From Streptomyces natalensis ATCC 27448 (lineage in GTDB: Bacteria; Actinomycetota; Actinomycetes; Streptomycetales; Streptomycetaceae): a stretch of DNA of 64,000 nt. Positions 15,871-23,924 of this stretch are shown piece by piece. Every line of letters starts with the position of its first letter. The stretch's first letter is position 1. Where the stretch lies: the NCBI RefSeq assembly GCF_000935125.1, contig NZ_JRKI01000017.1, forward strand, positions 1-64,000, in the 5' to 3' direction. The position numbers were made by a program, and so were the translations under genes. The notes beneath the pieces are model-generated. The model made no database searches, was not told the DNA's origin, and saw only the letters and a list, made by a program, of their open reading frames with translations.

Positions 15871-16020
15871 TCCGCTCCGCGTATGCAGAGATGATCCGGC
15901 TTGGAGTTCGGCGGGGCCGTAGAAAACTACGTCCGCTCCGCTCAAGCGGAGTTGTTCCGGTGCCCTCAGCCCATGCCTGGTACAGGATGGCGTCCGCTCC
16001 GCGCAGGCGGAGATGTTCCC
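15870..16020 (+). CRISPR. CRISPR array 2, distal part cut off by insertion sequences
   Basis: Three repeats at 15870, 15931 and 15992, spaced exactly 61 nt, in the same orientation and with the same repeat family as 9407-12396. Rejoined across the insertion they make a 52-repeat array. A very decayed possible terminal unit begins at 16051 (GTTCGGCTTCGGG). No promoter is expected here, so these spacers are probably expressed only if transcription crosses the insertion sequences. Confidence 0.92.
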
Positions 16021-16065
16021 TTCTTGAGGACCCTGGACGAGGCCACGGGGGTTCGGCTTCGGGTG

Positions 16066-17178
16066 TCAGGCGTGACCGCCGACGCCCCGTGCGTACATCA
16101 ACGTCCCCGTGCCGTAGGCCAGGTGCGCCGTTCCGTCGGAGCCGAACGCCAGGGACGGCCAACCACCACCGGGGGCGACTTGTTGGCTGCTCCAGGAGTG
16201 ATCGGGCGCGCGCTGGGCGAGCATGATCCGGCCGTTGTCGAGGTAGGCGACGAAGGCTCGCTCGCCGGGACCCGTGGCAGCCGATGGGCGGCGCGGGCTG
16301 GCGCCGCCGTTGCCCTGGACGACCGACTCGATGGTCGGGCCTGGCTGTCCGAACTTGCTGATCCACGCTCTGACATAGCCCTCTTTGTGGTCGGCGTACG
16401 CGATGAGGGAGGTGGAGGAGGTGTTGCGGGCCATGGAGACGGTCTCGACGGCGCGCACGTCATGGTCGATGACGTTGGTGAAGAACTCCGGCGGCGGCCA
16501 GGGCGGATCGCCTTCCACGACGGTGGGTTTCACCTCCGCGAGCTTGAGCCGTTCGGGGAAGGGATCGGTGCCGTCGTTTACGCCGATAACGTAGGCGATC
16601 CTGAGCGAGTCGCTGGAGTCGTAGGCCAGCGAGACGCCGTCGAGGGCGTCAGTGCTCGACGGATCGGCCGTGCTGAACTGCCATGAGCCGCCGCCGGGCT
16701 TCAGGGCGACGGTCAGCTGGTCGTGGTTGTTCGAGTCGCGGTACGCCACGGCTGGCATGTCGATGTCAGGATCGCCTCCCCACCACAGGCGCCGGTAGAG
16801 CTGCATGGAGACGGTGGCGACGTCGTAAACGACGACGCCGCCGCCCGTGGGGATCTCCTCGGCGGACCAGGCGGCACCGTCGCTGACGGCGTAGATGGCA
16901 TGGGAGCCAGCGCCCCTGTAGGCGAGGTGGGGAAGATCGTGGGAGTCGATCCCGATGCTGATCGGCACGCCATCGGCCAGGCCGGCGCCGCCGGTGTCCT
17001 CATGGCTCCAATGGCCGTTCCTTCTTCGCGCCACCATGACGGCGCGCCGGTTGCCCTGCTGGGCCTGGTACGCGATGGCGGGCTCGCCGGCGCCGTTCAG
17101 GGTGAGGAACGACTGGCCGAGGACGGTGCCGGAATCGTCGACGGTTTCCAAAGTGAACTGTGTTACCTGGGTAGTCAT
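16066..17178 (-). CDS. Unknown protein with sialidase/beta-propeller-like repeats
   Basis: A 370-aa protein starting MTTQVTQFTLETVDDSG; I chose the ATG at 17178 because AAGGGG lies 6 nt upstream. It contains repeated blade-like segments such as PAIAYQAQQGNRRAVMVARR, DMPAVAYRDSNNHDQLTVA, VSLAYDSSDSLRIAYVI and WPSLAFGSDGTAHLAYGTG, a pattern of six or so beta-propeller blades as in exo-sialidase-like or BNR-type proteins. No signal peptide or catalytic signature is evident. It lies just past the end of the CRISPR array in the mobile zone. Function unknown. Confidence 0.75.
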   Translation of the reverse strand: MTTQVTQFTLETVDDSGTVLGQSFLTLNGAGEPAIAYQAQQGNRRAVMVARRRNGHWSHEDTGGAGLADGVPISIGIDSHDLPHLAYRGAGSHAIYAVSDGAAWSAEEIPTGGGVVVYDVATVSMQLYRRLWWGGDPDIDMPAVAYRDSNNHDQLTVALKPGGGSWQFSTADPSSTDALDGVSLAYDSSDSLRIAYVIGVNDGTDPFPERLKLAEVKPTVVEGDPPWPPPEFFTNVIDHDVRAVETVSMARNTSSTSLIAYADHKEGYVRAWISKFGQPGPTIESVVQGNGGASPRRPSAATGPGERAFVAYLDNGRIMLAQRAPDHSWSSQQVAPGGGWPSLAFGSDGTAHLAYGTGTLMYARGVGGHA

Positions 17179-17488
17179 GACAAGCCCCTTCGCACATTGG
17201 CTGGGGTCGGGGCCATCGCGCCACGAGAGGGCGCGGTCCTGCCGGATCGGCTCCTTCCAGGCTATCCGCGCCCCCAGTGTCCGTCCTGCCGACCAGCAGC
17301 AGCGGCGCCGGCCACTGCTGTCCGCCCTGATCTCACTTCCTGCCGACGTCCCGTCCATCGATGAGGACGGAAGGACTACCCACGTCGGGGCGTCGGCCCC
17401 CTCCGGTCCGCTGCAACCGGGCCACCAGCCAGCCCGTCACCCGCTCACTGATCGCCTACGACCACTGACCGACTTCGGACTTACTCGT
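17179..17488. other. Intergenic, no gene seen
   Basis: 310 bp between two minus-strand genes. It holds the ribosome binding site and presumably the promoter of the propeller-like gene, plus the downstream region of the small membrane-protein gene. I see no RNA gene, repeat or convincing terminator. Confidence 0.5.
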
Positions 17489-17773
17489 CTAGGGGATGTC
17501 GGCCCCCTGCCGCCGTGACGGTGGATGGCCCCTTAGAAGGTCCGGCCCTGCGTGCTTGAGCCCGAGGAGGTACGCCTCGTCGTAAGCGGCCTCGGCCGCG
17601 CGGCGTCTCTGGATGATGACGAGCATTGGCGCGGTGCCCGTGCCGAGGGCGATGCCTGCCCAGATGAGCAGGGTCTGCTCGCCAGGTACGACCACCGCGA
17701 CTACCACCATGATCCAAGCCACGCAGAGGGATGCGAGCAGTGCTGCCGCCGCGATCCCTTGCCGAGTCCTCAT
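17489..17773 (-). CDS. Small membrane protein of unknown function
   Basis: A 94-aa protein starting MRTRQGIAAAALLASLCVAW, with two transmembrane segments (about residues 8-28 and 34-54: IMVVVAVVV and LLIWAGIALGTG regions) and a charged cytoplasmic tail RRRAAEAAYDEAYLLGLKHAG. A strong GGGAGGA precedes the ATG at 17773. No family recognised. Confidence 0.7.
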   Translation of the reverse strand: MRTRQGIAAAALLASLCVAWIMVVVAVVVPGEQTLLIWAGIALGTGTAPMLVIIQRRRAAEAAYDEAYLLGLKHAGPDLLRGHPPSRRQGADIP

Positions 17774-17951
17774 AACGCTGTCCTCCCGTTGTGCTGACCT
17801 CGCTCCGGTGGTGCCGGGTCGAGGTCGTTGGTTGTTGCCGAGCAGGGGCTGCACTCGTGGGGAAGCGCGGTCCGAGCCGTAACGGAACCGGTGGGGCGGA
17901 TGGCGCGGCAGGGGTGTCCCGGCCTGGCCTGGCCTGGCGGCTTCTCTGCTC

Positions 17952-18068
17952 CTAGTTGTGGCCGGCGGCTGCGCTGCGCTGCCGCTCGGCCTGTTGGGTC
18001 TGCATCTGCTTGGTCATCGTGACGAACAAGGCGACCAAGTCCGGGTCGTGGATGCCTAGGTGGGTGGC
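17952..18068 (-). pseudogene. 3' half of a gene split by the composite transposon
   Basis: The minus strand encodes ATHLGIHDPDLVALFVTMTK followed by QMQTQQAERQRSAAAGHN and a TAG stop. The reading frame enters from the 10-bp target duplication at 18059-18068 and continues, in the same frame, the 5' half found at 21200-21428. Together they give one continuous protein end across GCCACCCACC. The family is not recognised. Confidence 0.7.
18059..18068. repeat. 10-bp target duplication GGTGGGTGGC, left copy
   Basis: Identical to 21200-21209. It immediately precedes the outer inverted repeat CAGGGCTTCGGCG at 18069. Ten base pairs is within the target duplication size known for ISAs1-family elements. 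Confidence 0.88.
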
Positions 18069-18385
18069 CAGGGCTTCGGCGAAGTCGGTTGTTGTCCGTT
18101 TCGTGATCACGTAAGGCCGAGGAGCGCGAGGGGCCGGCGTGGGTCGCGGGCATTTCGGCGGAGGCCGGCGGCGATGTTCGTGACGCCGCCCAGCCGTAGG
18201 GCTCCGACATGGTGCAGGGCCTCGATCGCCCAGTGACCGCGCGCGAGTGCCGCGAGCTGGGTCGCGGTGGCCTGCTCTGCAGTCAAACTGGTAACGGCGT
18301 AGGCGGTCTTGATGGTGGTCTTACCAGTCTTGCGGTCAGTGCGCCGGCGCTTGATCTGGACGGGCCTACTTTCGCCGAAGCCCTG
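18069..18385 (-). mobile_element. Internally deleted ISAs1 derivative (317 bp, MITE-like)
   Basis: Bounded by inverted repeats CAGGGCTTCGGCG (18069-18081) and CGCCGAAGCCCTG (18373-18385). Between them is only the last part of the transposase ([20 protein letters not shown] onward), itself missing about 30 codons after EALHHV compared with the copy at 20574-21161. It has two deletions relative to the full copy and cannot move by itself. Confidence 0.85.
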
Positions 18386-18513
18386 GCTCACCGACCTGAC
18401 GAAAAGGCTCGGGCAGTGGACCGAGCACCCCTACCTGAGCCCGGATGCCGGTTACGACCACCCGCCCTATCGTCGAAGGTGAACACCGAACTGGTGACGA
18501 GGATGGTGTGACA

Positions 18514-19794
18514 ATGGCTTTAGGGGATGGGGTACGCAGGAACATCGCTGACGTCGATCCTGTCGAGCGAGCTCTACTTCGTGATGCGTTCATGGAGCTG
18601 AACAGGCGTCGGTATCCTGGCAGTCGCGATGACCGACCTGACTCGAGCCGACCTTCCCTAGTAGTGCCTGGCGGGGTGAGTTGGTGGTTCAAGCAGGACG
18701 AGATTCACCAGGCCACGCACGTACACGGAGGGCCTGAGTTCCTCCCATGGCATCGCGAGATCGTGAATCGGCTCGAGGAGCTACTGCGGAGCGTCAACCC
18801 GAAACTCTCCTTGCATTACTGGGATTGGACTCAAGACCCCCGAGCGATCACTAGCGCCAACCTGGGCAACGGGAATCGTGGAACACTGAACCTCTTCACC
18901 GCTGACTTCATGGGCTATGGCGGACCGACGCAACAGCCGATAGGCGAGCCGTGGCTCAGTGCCGGGTTCTACGTGCCGACCGCGAATCCGAATCGAGACT
19001 CCAACGACGGGACTGCCGCCGATCCGCCCGCCTTGGTGACGCGCGCGGTCGGTCCACAGGGAAATCCGTCTCAGGCCAGCAAAGCTGAAGACGCAGCTAT
19101 TGTGGCCCAAGGCGACTACGCTGCAATGCGGGCTCTCCTCGAGCGGCTTCACGATCGTATGCACGGATTTGCGGCGATGGGTGGGCGGCATATCTCGTTC
19201 CGCGATCCTTTCGTATTCCTGCTTCACTCCAACGTTGATCGACTCTTTGCGCTCTGGCAGACTCAGCGCGGTCATCCGGAACGACTGGATGCCGACCATG
19301 TCTACGGCTCGGAAAGCAACGATCCTCGCCTCAATCGCGACATCGAGCCGTGGTCGACGGGACATTCGATCGATTCATTCGGTGATGAACACTTTAGCCG
19401 GCCATGGTACATCCCCGAGCGTATGGGTGAACCGAAGAATTACAAGCATCGTTCCGTAGCGCAACCGCCGCTGTACGACACCAACGTCACCACCCCGCCG
19501 ACGGTTGTCTCGTGGGGACCGGGCCGGCTCGATGTCTTCGGCCTCGGGCCCGGCACCCAGATGCTCCACAGAGCCTGGAGCGCCGACGGGAAATGGTGGC
19601 CCGAGAACGACTGGCACGATCTCGGCGGCAATTTCACCACCCCGCCGACGGTTGTCTCGTGGGGACCGGACCGGCTCGATGTCTTCGGCCTCGGGCCCGG
19701 CACCCAGATGCTCCACAGAGCCTGGAGCGGCGACGGGAAATGGTGGCCCGAGAACGACTGGCACGATCTCGGCGGCAAATTCACCACCCCATGA
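18514..19794 (+). CDS. Tyrosinase family copper oxidase with C-terminal lectin-like repeats (truncated)
   Basis: A 426-aa protein. The CuA region shows HQATHVHGGPEFLPWHREIV (FLPWHR is the tyrosinase signature). The CuB region has LHDRMHGFAAMGG and DPFVFLLHSNVDRLFALWQ (Dxx..H-x3-D, with V where F is usual). After about residue 325 come two near-identical 49-residue units, TTPPTVVSWGP..RLDVFGLG, resembling PLL/fucose-lectin-type propeller blades. A third unit breaks off after FTTP at the stop. The start is uncertain (18445 is possible). It has no signal peptide. It is cargo of the ISAs1 composite transposon and has lower GC than its neighbours, suggesting transfer. Confidence 0.85.
   Translation: MALGDGVRRNIADVDPVERALLRDAFMELNRRRYPGSRDDRPDSSRPSLVVPGGVSWWFKQDEIHQATHVHGGPEFLPWHREIVNRLEELLRSVNPKLSLHYWDWTQDPRAITSANLGNGNRGTLNLFTADFMGYGGPTQQPIGEPWLSAGFYVPTANPNRDSNDGTAADPPALVTRAVGPQGNPSQASKAEDAAIVAQGDYAAMRALLERLHDRMHGFAAMGGRHISFRDPFVFLLHSNVDRLFALWQTQRGHPERLDADHVYGSESNDPRLNRDIEPWSTGHSIDSFGDEHFSRPWYIPERMGEPKNYKHRSVAQPPLYDTNVTTPPTVVSWGPGRLDVFGLGPGTQMLHRAWSADGKWWPENDWHDLGGNFTTPPTVVSWGPDRLDVFGLGPGTQMLHRAWSGDGKWWPENDWHDLGGKFTTP
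19488..19790 (+). repeat. 147-bp coding tandem repeat, two copies and a 9-bp stub of a third
   Basis: Units 19488-19634 and 19635-19781 are almost identical, encoding the lectin-like blades. A third begins CACCACCCC at 19782 and is then replaced by unrelated sequence, ending the gene. The truncation point is 65 bp before the ISAs1 end at 19856. Confidence 0.9.
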
Positions 19795-19827
19795 CTGCTG
19801 CTGGGCTGGAAGGACGCACGGCGGCCT

Positions 19828-19857
19828 GCCCCCCACCCCGGCGGGGCGTGGGGGGCA
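19828..19857 (+). terminator. GC-rich hairpin after the tyrosinase gene
   Basis: GCCCCCCACCCCG pairs with the GGGGCGTGGGGGGC that ends where the ISAs1 inverted repeat begins. It lies 30-60 bp after the tyrosinase stop. Confidence 0.5.
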
Positions 19858-21199
19858 GGGCTTCGGCGGGGCGTCTGTTCGTGACGATACTCAGGGGCGC
19901 CTTGGAAGCCGAACAGGCACAGCCTTCCAAGATCATGGAGTTCTCGACGCCCCGTGACTTGCCTGGAAGACTGTGCCAGCCGACGCATCATCACCGATCC
20001 CACCTGCTCTTGATCAACTCCGTGAGCACCCACAGGTCGCGCCCGAGGACGTGTCAGGGCTGTTGGAGCGCCTGGCCGAGGTGCCCGATCCCCGTGACCC
20101 ACGCGGAGTGCGGCATTCCCTGGTCGTCGTTCTCGCCCTGACCGCCTGCGCCGTGCTGGCTGGTGCGACGTCGCTGCTGGCAGTCGGCGAGTGGATCGCC
20201 GACACCCCCTCGCACGTGCTGGAACAGGTCGGCGTGCGCATCGACCCCCTGACCCCGCGTCGGTGCCTGCCGGCGGAGACGACCGTTCGGCGCCTGCTCG
20301 CCCGGATCGACGGCGACGCGTTGGACCGGTCGGTGGGCCGCTGGCTCGCCGACCGTCGCCCCGAGACGACTGGTACTGCCGGGCTGCGAGGACTGGCCGT
20401 GGACGGCAAGAGCCTGCGCGGCGCGGCCAAGGCCAGGGGCCGCAAGATCCACCTGCGCGCCGCTGGACCACACCACCGGCCTTGTCCTGGCCCAGCTGGA
20501 CGTAGAGGAGAAAACGAACGAGATCACCTGCTTCCAGCCGCTGCTAGACACGGTTGCCAGCCTCACCGGCACCGTGGTCACCAGCGACGCGATGCACACT
20601 CAGCGCGAGCACGCCGCCTACCTCCTGGGCCGCGGCACCGACTACATCGTGATCGTTAAGGGCAACCAGAAGAAGCTCCGTAAGCAGCTCAAGTCCCTTC
20701 CCTGGCGGGAGATCCCGCTCCAGGGCCACACCAAGGGCACCAGCCACGGACGCTCTGAGATCCGCCGCATCAAAGTCGCCACCGTGCACAACCTGCTCTT
20801 CCCCGGCGCCCGGCAGGCCGTCCAGATCAAGCGCCGGCGCACTGACCGCAAGACTGGTAAGGCCACCATCAAGACCGTCTACGCCGTTACCAGTTTGACT
20901 GCAGAGCAGGCCCCCGCGACCCAGCTCGCGGCACTCGCGCGCGGTCACTGGGCGATCGAGGCCCTGCACCATGTCCGGGACACCACGTTCGCCGAGGACG
21001 CCTCCCAGCTGCGGACCGGCAACGCGCCCCGCGTCATGGCCACCTGGCGCAACCTCGCCATCGGAGCCCTACGGCTGGGCGGCGTCACGAACATCGCCGC
21101 CGGCCTCCGCCGAAATGCCCGCGACCCACGCCGGCCCCTCGCGCTCCTCGGCCTTACGTGATCACGAAACGGACAACAACCGACTTCGCCGAAGCCCTG
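19856..21199 (+). mobile_element. ISAs1-family element, 1,344 bp, transposase frameshifted
   Basis: Terminal inverted repeats CAGGGCTTCGGCG (19856-19868) and CGCCGAAGCCCTG (21187-21199). It forms the right arm of the composite transposon. Confidence 0.85.
19973..21161 (+). pseudogene. ISAs1-family transposase, frameshifted
   Basis: The first part (MPADASSPIPPALDQLREHP to about codon 160, with the H-repeat-like start PDPRDPRGVRHSLVVVLALT) is in one frame. The rest (from [20 protein letters not shown] to the end at 21161, including [20 protein letters not shown] and KGNQKKLR) is in the next. The shift falls near 20455-20466, in the run encoding KIHL. A small deletion there would explain it; a sequencing error cannot be excluded. 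Confidence 0.85.
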
Positions 21200-21209
21200 G
21201 GTGGGTGGC
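21200..21209. repeat. 10-bp target duplication GGTGGGTGGC, right copy
   Basis: Identical to 18059-18068 and directly adjoining the outer right ISAs1 end at 21199. Confidence 0.88.
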
Positions 21210-21428
21210 TGCTTCCTCGGGGGTGGAGCGCCGGCCGACGGGCGGCGGTGCGGCGGCCCGGTCGATCTCCAGTTGTGTCGCCTTGCCCGCAAGCAGGCTC
21301 TCGCTCAGCTTGCCGGGACGGCCGAAGAGGTTGCCGAACAGGATGGGCACGCAACGGGCACGCAGGACGGAGCGAAGATCATCGAGTTTCGGCCCGCCGA
21401 GTCCAGACAAAAGAAAAACCCAGGTCAC
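21200..21428 (-). pseudogene. 5' half of the gene split by the composite transposon
   Basis: The minus-strand frame includes LLAGKATQLEIDRAAAPPPV followed by GRRSTPEEAATH, and at ATH enters the target duplication, continuing in frame at 18068. The ATG at 21428 falls inside the terminator of the tRNA fragment, so the true 5' end is doubtful and may itself have been replaced during integration. Confidence 0.6.
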
Positions 21429-21445
21429 GGCGAGTGAGTCCTGGG
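21409..21445 (-). terminator. Rho-independent terminator downstream of the tRNA fragment
   Basis: On the minus strand the stem CCCAGG (21445-21440) and CCTGGG (21424-21419) is followed by TTTTTCTTTT. This is a classic terminator in the position expected after a tRNA gene and suggests that the sequence left of the fragment is original chromosomal flank. Confidence 0.75.
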
Positions 21446-21454
21446 GTTAATCCG

Positions 21455-21497
21455 AGCCGCCTTCGGGATTCGAACCCGAGACCTACGCATTACGAGT
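21455..21497 (-). pseudogene. 3' fragment of tRNA-Thr(CGT), att-site remnant
   Basis: The minus strand reads ACTCGTAATGCG (anticodon stem-loop, anticodon CGT), then the variable loop, the T arm GGGTTCGAATCCC and the acceptor end AAGGCGGCT. The 5' half of the tRNA is absent. A tRNA 3' fragment starting in the anticodon loop, next to excisionase and integrase genes, is the usual look of one end of an element integrated by a tyrosine recombinase. Confidence 0.85.
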
Positions 21498-21503
21498 ACA
21501 AAG

Positions 21504-21907
21504 GAAAACCATCTCGGCAGATAGCGGGCTGGGACCGTACCTATTCACCATCCACACCTGGCACCTCGCCCAGCGAGTGTATATCGAGGCTTCCACATGT
21601 ATCGCCCCTCTGCGGGTTCACCATCGCCGAGGTAGACGCCGGTCCTGGCTCACGGCAGTTCGCCTACGGCAGACGCCCACGACTGGAGACCTGTTCGGAG
21701 ACCATGTCAACGTACGGGTACTGGCAAAACCGCAGCTCAACGAGAGGATGGACGAGCGCCATGGAGTGCTATGCCCGAGAGCAAGAGCCGCATCTCAGCA
21801 CCTTCCGAGGCCCCCAGTAGACGCGCTACCAGAATTTCCCGGCCTCACCAAACCCGAACTTCTCCGGATCATGGCGTGCATCGATGCTTCGCACCCTGGA
21901 GACCGGA
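21504..21907. other. Intergenic region upstream of the excisionase-like gene
   Basis: About 400 bp with lower GC than the flanks. Open frames here show no recognisable protein. It probably contains the regulatory region of the xis-int pair and part of the recombination site. Confidence 0.4.
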
Positions 21908-22177
21908 ATGCACGACCAGATCACGTCCACGTATGAAGCCGCGTTCCTGAATCTGAACCAGGCAGCCAAACATCTCGGAATTTCGCCGAACACCCTGTAC
22001 GTCTGGCGCCACCGAAGGCAGGGTCCGCCGAGCTTCCGCATGGGGGGCCGCGTTATGTACCGGATCTCCGCGCTCAATGAATGGGTCATAGAGCAGGAGC
22101 AGGCGGATTCACGTTCCAACGCTGCTCGCAACCCCCTCCGTCAGAAGCCGGAGCAGCGCGCAGTTCGCACTCATTGA
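21908..22177 (+). CDS. Helix-turn-helix excisionase-like protein
   Basis: An 89-aa protein, MHDQITSTYEAAFLNLNQAA onward. The segment NLNQAAKHLGISPNTLYVWR is a MerR/excisionase-type winged HTH, followed by GPPSFRMGGRVMYRISALNEW, the usual wing of HTH_17 proteins. The ATG at 21908 has GGAG at good spacing; a longer frame from 21884 lacks one. It precedes the integrase by about 110 bp, the typical xis-int order of actinomycete integrative elements, so a role in excision or its control is likely. Confidence 0.82.
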   Translation: MHDQITSTYEAAFLNLNQAAKHLGISPNTLYVWRHRRQGPPSFRMGGRVMYRISALNEWVIEQEQADSRSNAARNPLRQKPEQRAVRTH

Positions 22178-22286
22178 AGGCTGTGCATAAGTCCGAAGGT
22201 AGCACCTCGACCTTTCGGCGTGCCGACGCGCAGATTCCCACCATGCCATACAAAAATTCGTATTGAGACTGCAGGAGAACTTTCCC

Positions 22287-23621
22287 TTGGCGGGGTACAT
22301 AGAAGACCGCTGGCTCAAGAAGAAGCCCAGCAAGGACACCGGGAAGCGGGAGCGAACAGCCCTGTGGGGCAAGGGCAAGCGCTACCGGGTGAAGGGTATT
22401 CCGGGCGTCCGGGACCGCTCGTTCGACACGAGCGAGGACGCGAAGCAGTGGCTCGCGAATGCGCGAACCGACACCACACGTGGCGAGTTCGTCGACCCCC
22501 GCGACGGAACGCTCCCCCTCGGCCAGTACATCGAGAAGCACTGGTGGCCGAACCGGTCGGATGAACCATCGACCGCCGCCCCGATGCGCAGCAAGATCTG
22601 GAACCACATCATGCCGTTGCTGGGAACAACAGCGCTCCGGGAGATCGACGCTGCCACCCTGCGCGCCTGGACGGCCCAGCTGCTGACGCGGGTCGAGGCA
22701 TCCACAGCCCAGGTGATCTGGATTCACCTCTCCACGATCCTCGAAGCTGCCGTCGACGACGGACGACTGATCAAGAACCCCTGCAAGGCTCACCGGACGG
22801 TCAAAGCGCCCAAGCCCTCGCAGAAGAGGGCCAAGGCGTGGTCCAGGTCAACCGTGGATGCTGTCCGGGCTGGCCTTCAGGAGCGATACCACATCGCGGT
22901 GGACCTCGGCGTCGGCCTCGGCCTGCGCCAAGGCGAGGCGTTCGGCCTCAGCGAAGAGGACTTCGATTTCGATGCCGGCCTCGTACACATCCGCCGACAG
23001 CTGCGGTGGGACTCCAAGGGAAGGCCGTACTTCTGCCTGCCGAAGGGCGGGAAGACGCGATCTGTTCCCCTCTCCCCCAACCTCGCAAAGCGCGTCCAGG
23101 ACCACCTGCGCCGCTTCCCTTCGGTCTCCTTCACGCTCCCGTGGCGCGACCCCGAGCCGCCGACGACCGAGCTGGAAGCGCGACAGCGCAAACCGATCAC
23201 CGTCCGGCTGGTCCTGAGCACCTCCCAGGGCAATCGCATCAACTACGCGACGTGGAACAAGCGAAGCTGGCAGCCCGCACTCGCGGCGGCCGGTTGCCTG
23301 AAGAAGGCCGGCGAGAAGGTCGGAACGCACGGAGGCCGCACCCGTAGGTACCCCGTCTACGAACTCTCCCGCGCCGACATGTTCCACGTCCTCCGGCACA
23401 CGTACGCGAGTACCCAGCTCGAAGCCGGCGAGTCGCTCGTCAGCGTGTCGGAGTGGCTCGGGCACGCCTCGCCGCAGACCACGCTGAAGCACTACGCTCA
23501 CTTCATGCCCGACGCGGGCAAGCGGGGCCTCGCCGCCATGGACGAGTGGTTCGATCAAGATCCGCAACCGAATGTCCCTGAGAAGTCCCTGGACGCCCCG
23601 AAGACCCCGAGCGGGCCCTGA
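22287..23621 (+). CDS. int: Tyrosine recombinase/site-specific integrase
   Basis: A 444-aa phage-type integrase. I chose the TTG at 22287 (LAGYIEDRWLKKK..) because GGAGA lies 8 nt upstream and AGYIEDRW is the usual beginning. An AP2-like N-terminal arm (KGKRYRVKGIPGVRDRSFDT), a SAM-like core-binding domain, and the catalytic domain with Arg in GLGLRQGEAFGL, HVLRHTYAS (HxxR) and LGHASPQTTLKHYAH (His and nucleophile Tyr). All catalytic residues are present. The rest of its element is missing on the right, where core DNA starts within 30 bp. Confidence 0.94.
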   Translation: MAGYIEDRWLKKKPSKDTGKRERTALWGKGKRYRVKGIPGVRDRSFDTSEDAKQWLANARTDTTRGEFVDPRDGTLPLGQYIEKHWWPNRSDEPSTAAPMRSKIWNHIMPLLGTTALREIDAATLRAWTAQLLTRVEASTAQVIWIHLSTILEAAVDDGRLIKNPCKAHRTVKAPKPSQKRAKAWSRSTVDAVRAGLQERYHIAVDLGVGLGLRQGEAFGLSEEDFDFDAGLVHIRRQLRWDSKGRPYFCLPKGGKTRSVPLSPNLAKRVQDHLRRFPSVSFTLPWRDPEPPTTELEARQRKPITVRLVLSTSQGNRINYATWNKRSWQPALAAAGCLKKAGEKVGTHGGRTRRYPVYELSRADMFHVLRHTYASTQLEAGESLVSVSEWLGHASPQTTLKHYAHFMPDAGKRGLAAMDEWFDQDPQPNVPEKSLDAPKTPSGP

Positions 23622-23650
23622 AACCGCAGGTGAGAGCGGTATCCGCGCAC

Positions 23651-23770
23651 GGTGACACCATGTACGAGGAGTACAAGGAGCCCCTGTACGCCGCTCCCCC
23701 GCTGCTCGCGCGGATGGTGGACGCGGGGCGGCTCGGCCGCAAGTCGGGGTCGGGGTTCTACCCTTACTAG
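23651..23770 (+). pseudogene. 3' remnant of a 3-hydroxybutyryl-CoA dehydrogenase gene
   Basis: The frame encodes GDTMYEEYKEPLYAAPPLLA then RMVDAGRLGRKSGSGFYPY and stops at 23770. This is the unmistakable C-terminus of FadB2/Hbd-type 3-hydroxyacyl-CoA dehydrogenases. Roughly 240 N-terminal residues are absent; the sequence before ~23650 belongs to the integrase region. It marks the junction between the mobile zone and conserved chromosome. Confidence 0.85.
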
Positions 23771-23924
23771 ATGCGCGCGGCGGCGCCGCCAAGTGGCATT
23801 GTTTCAGGGGGAGTTCACTCCGGAGCAGGGCCAACAGCGGTGCCGCGCCCGGCGGCTCACACCACCATGTCGCCCCCGGCCCTGCCGGCCGACAGGCCGC
23901 GTAACAGGGCGGGCACCAGGGCCT

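Larger units (their letters stand above)
18069..21199. mobile_element. Composite transposon: two inverted ISAs1-type copies around a tyrosinase gene
   Basis: Both outer ends read inward CAGGGCTTCGGCGAAGTCGG and continue identically for over 50 bp (18069 rightward, 21199 leftward). The outer flanks are the direct repeat GGTGGGTGGC. The left copy (18069-18385) is internally deleted, the right copy (19856-21199) nearly full length but frameshifted, so neither supplies an intact transposase. Cargo: the tyrosinase-lectin gene. The element interrupts a minus-strand reading frame that is restored when it is removed with one target copy. Confidence 0.88.

Noticed and set aside
16051..16079. A fourth repeat at the distal end of array 2
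   Set aside because: GTTCGGCTTCGGG is in place, but the stem is absent; too decayed to count.
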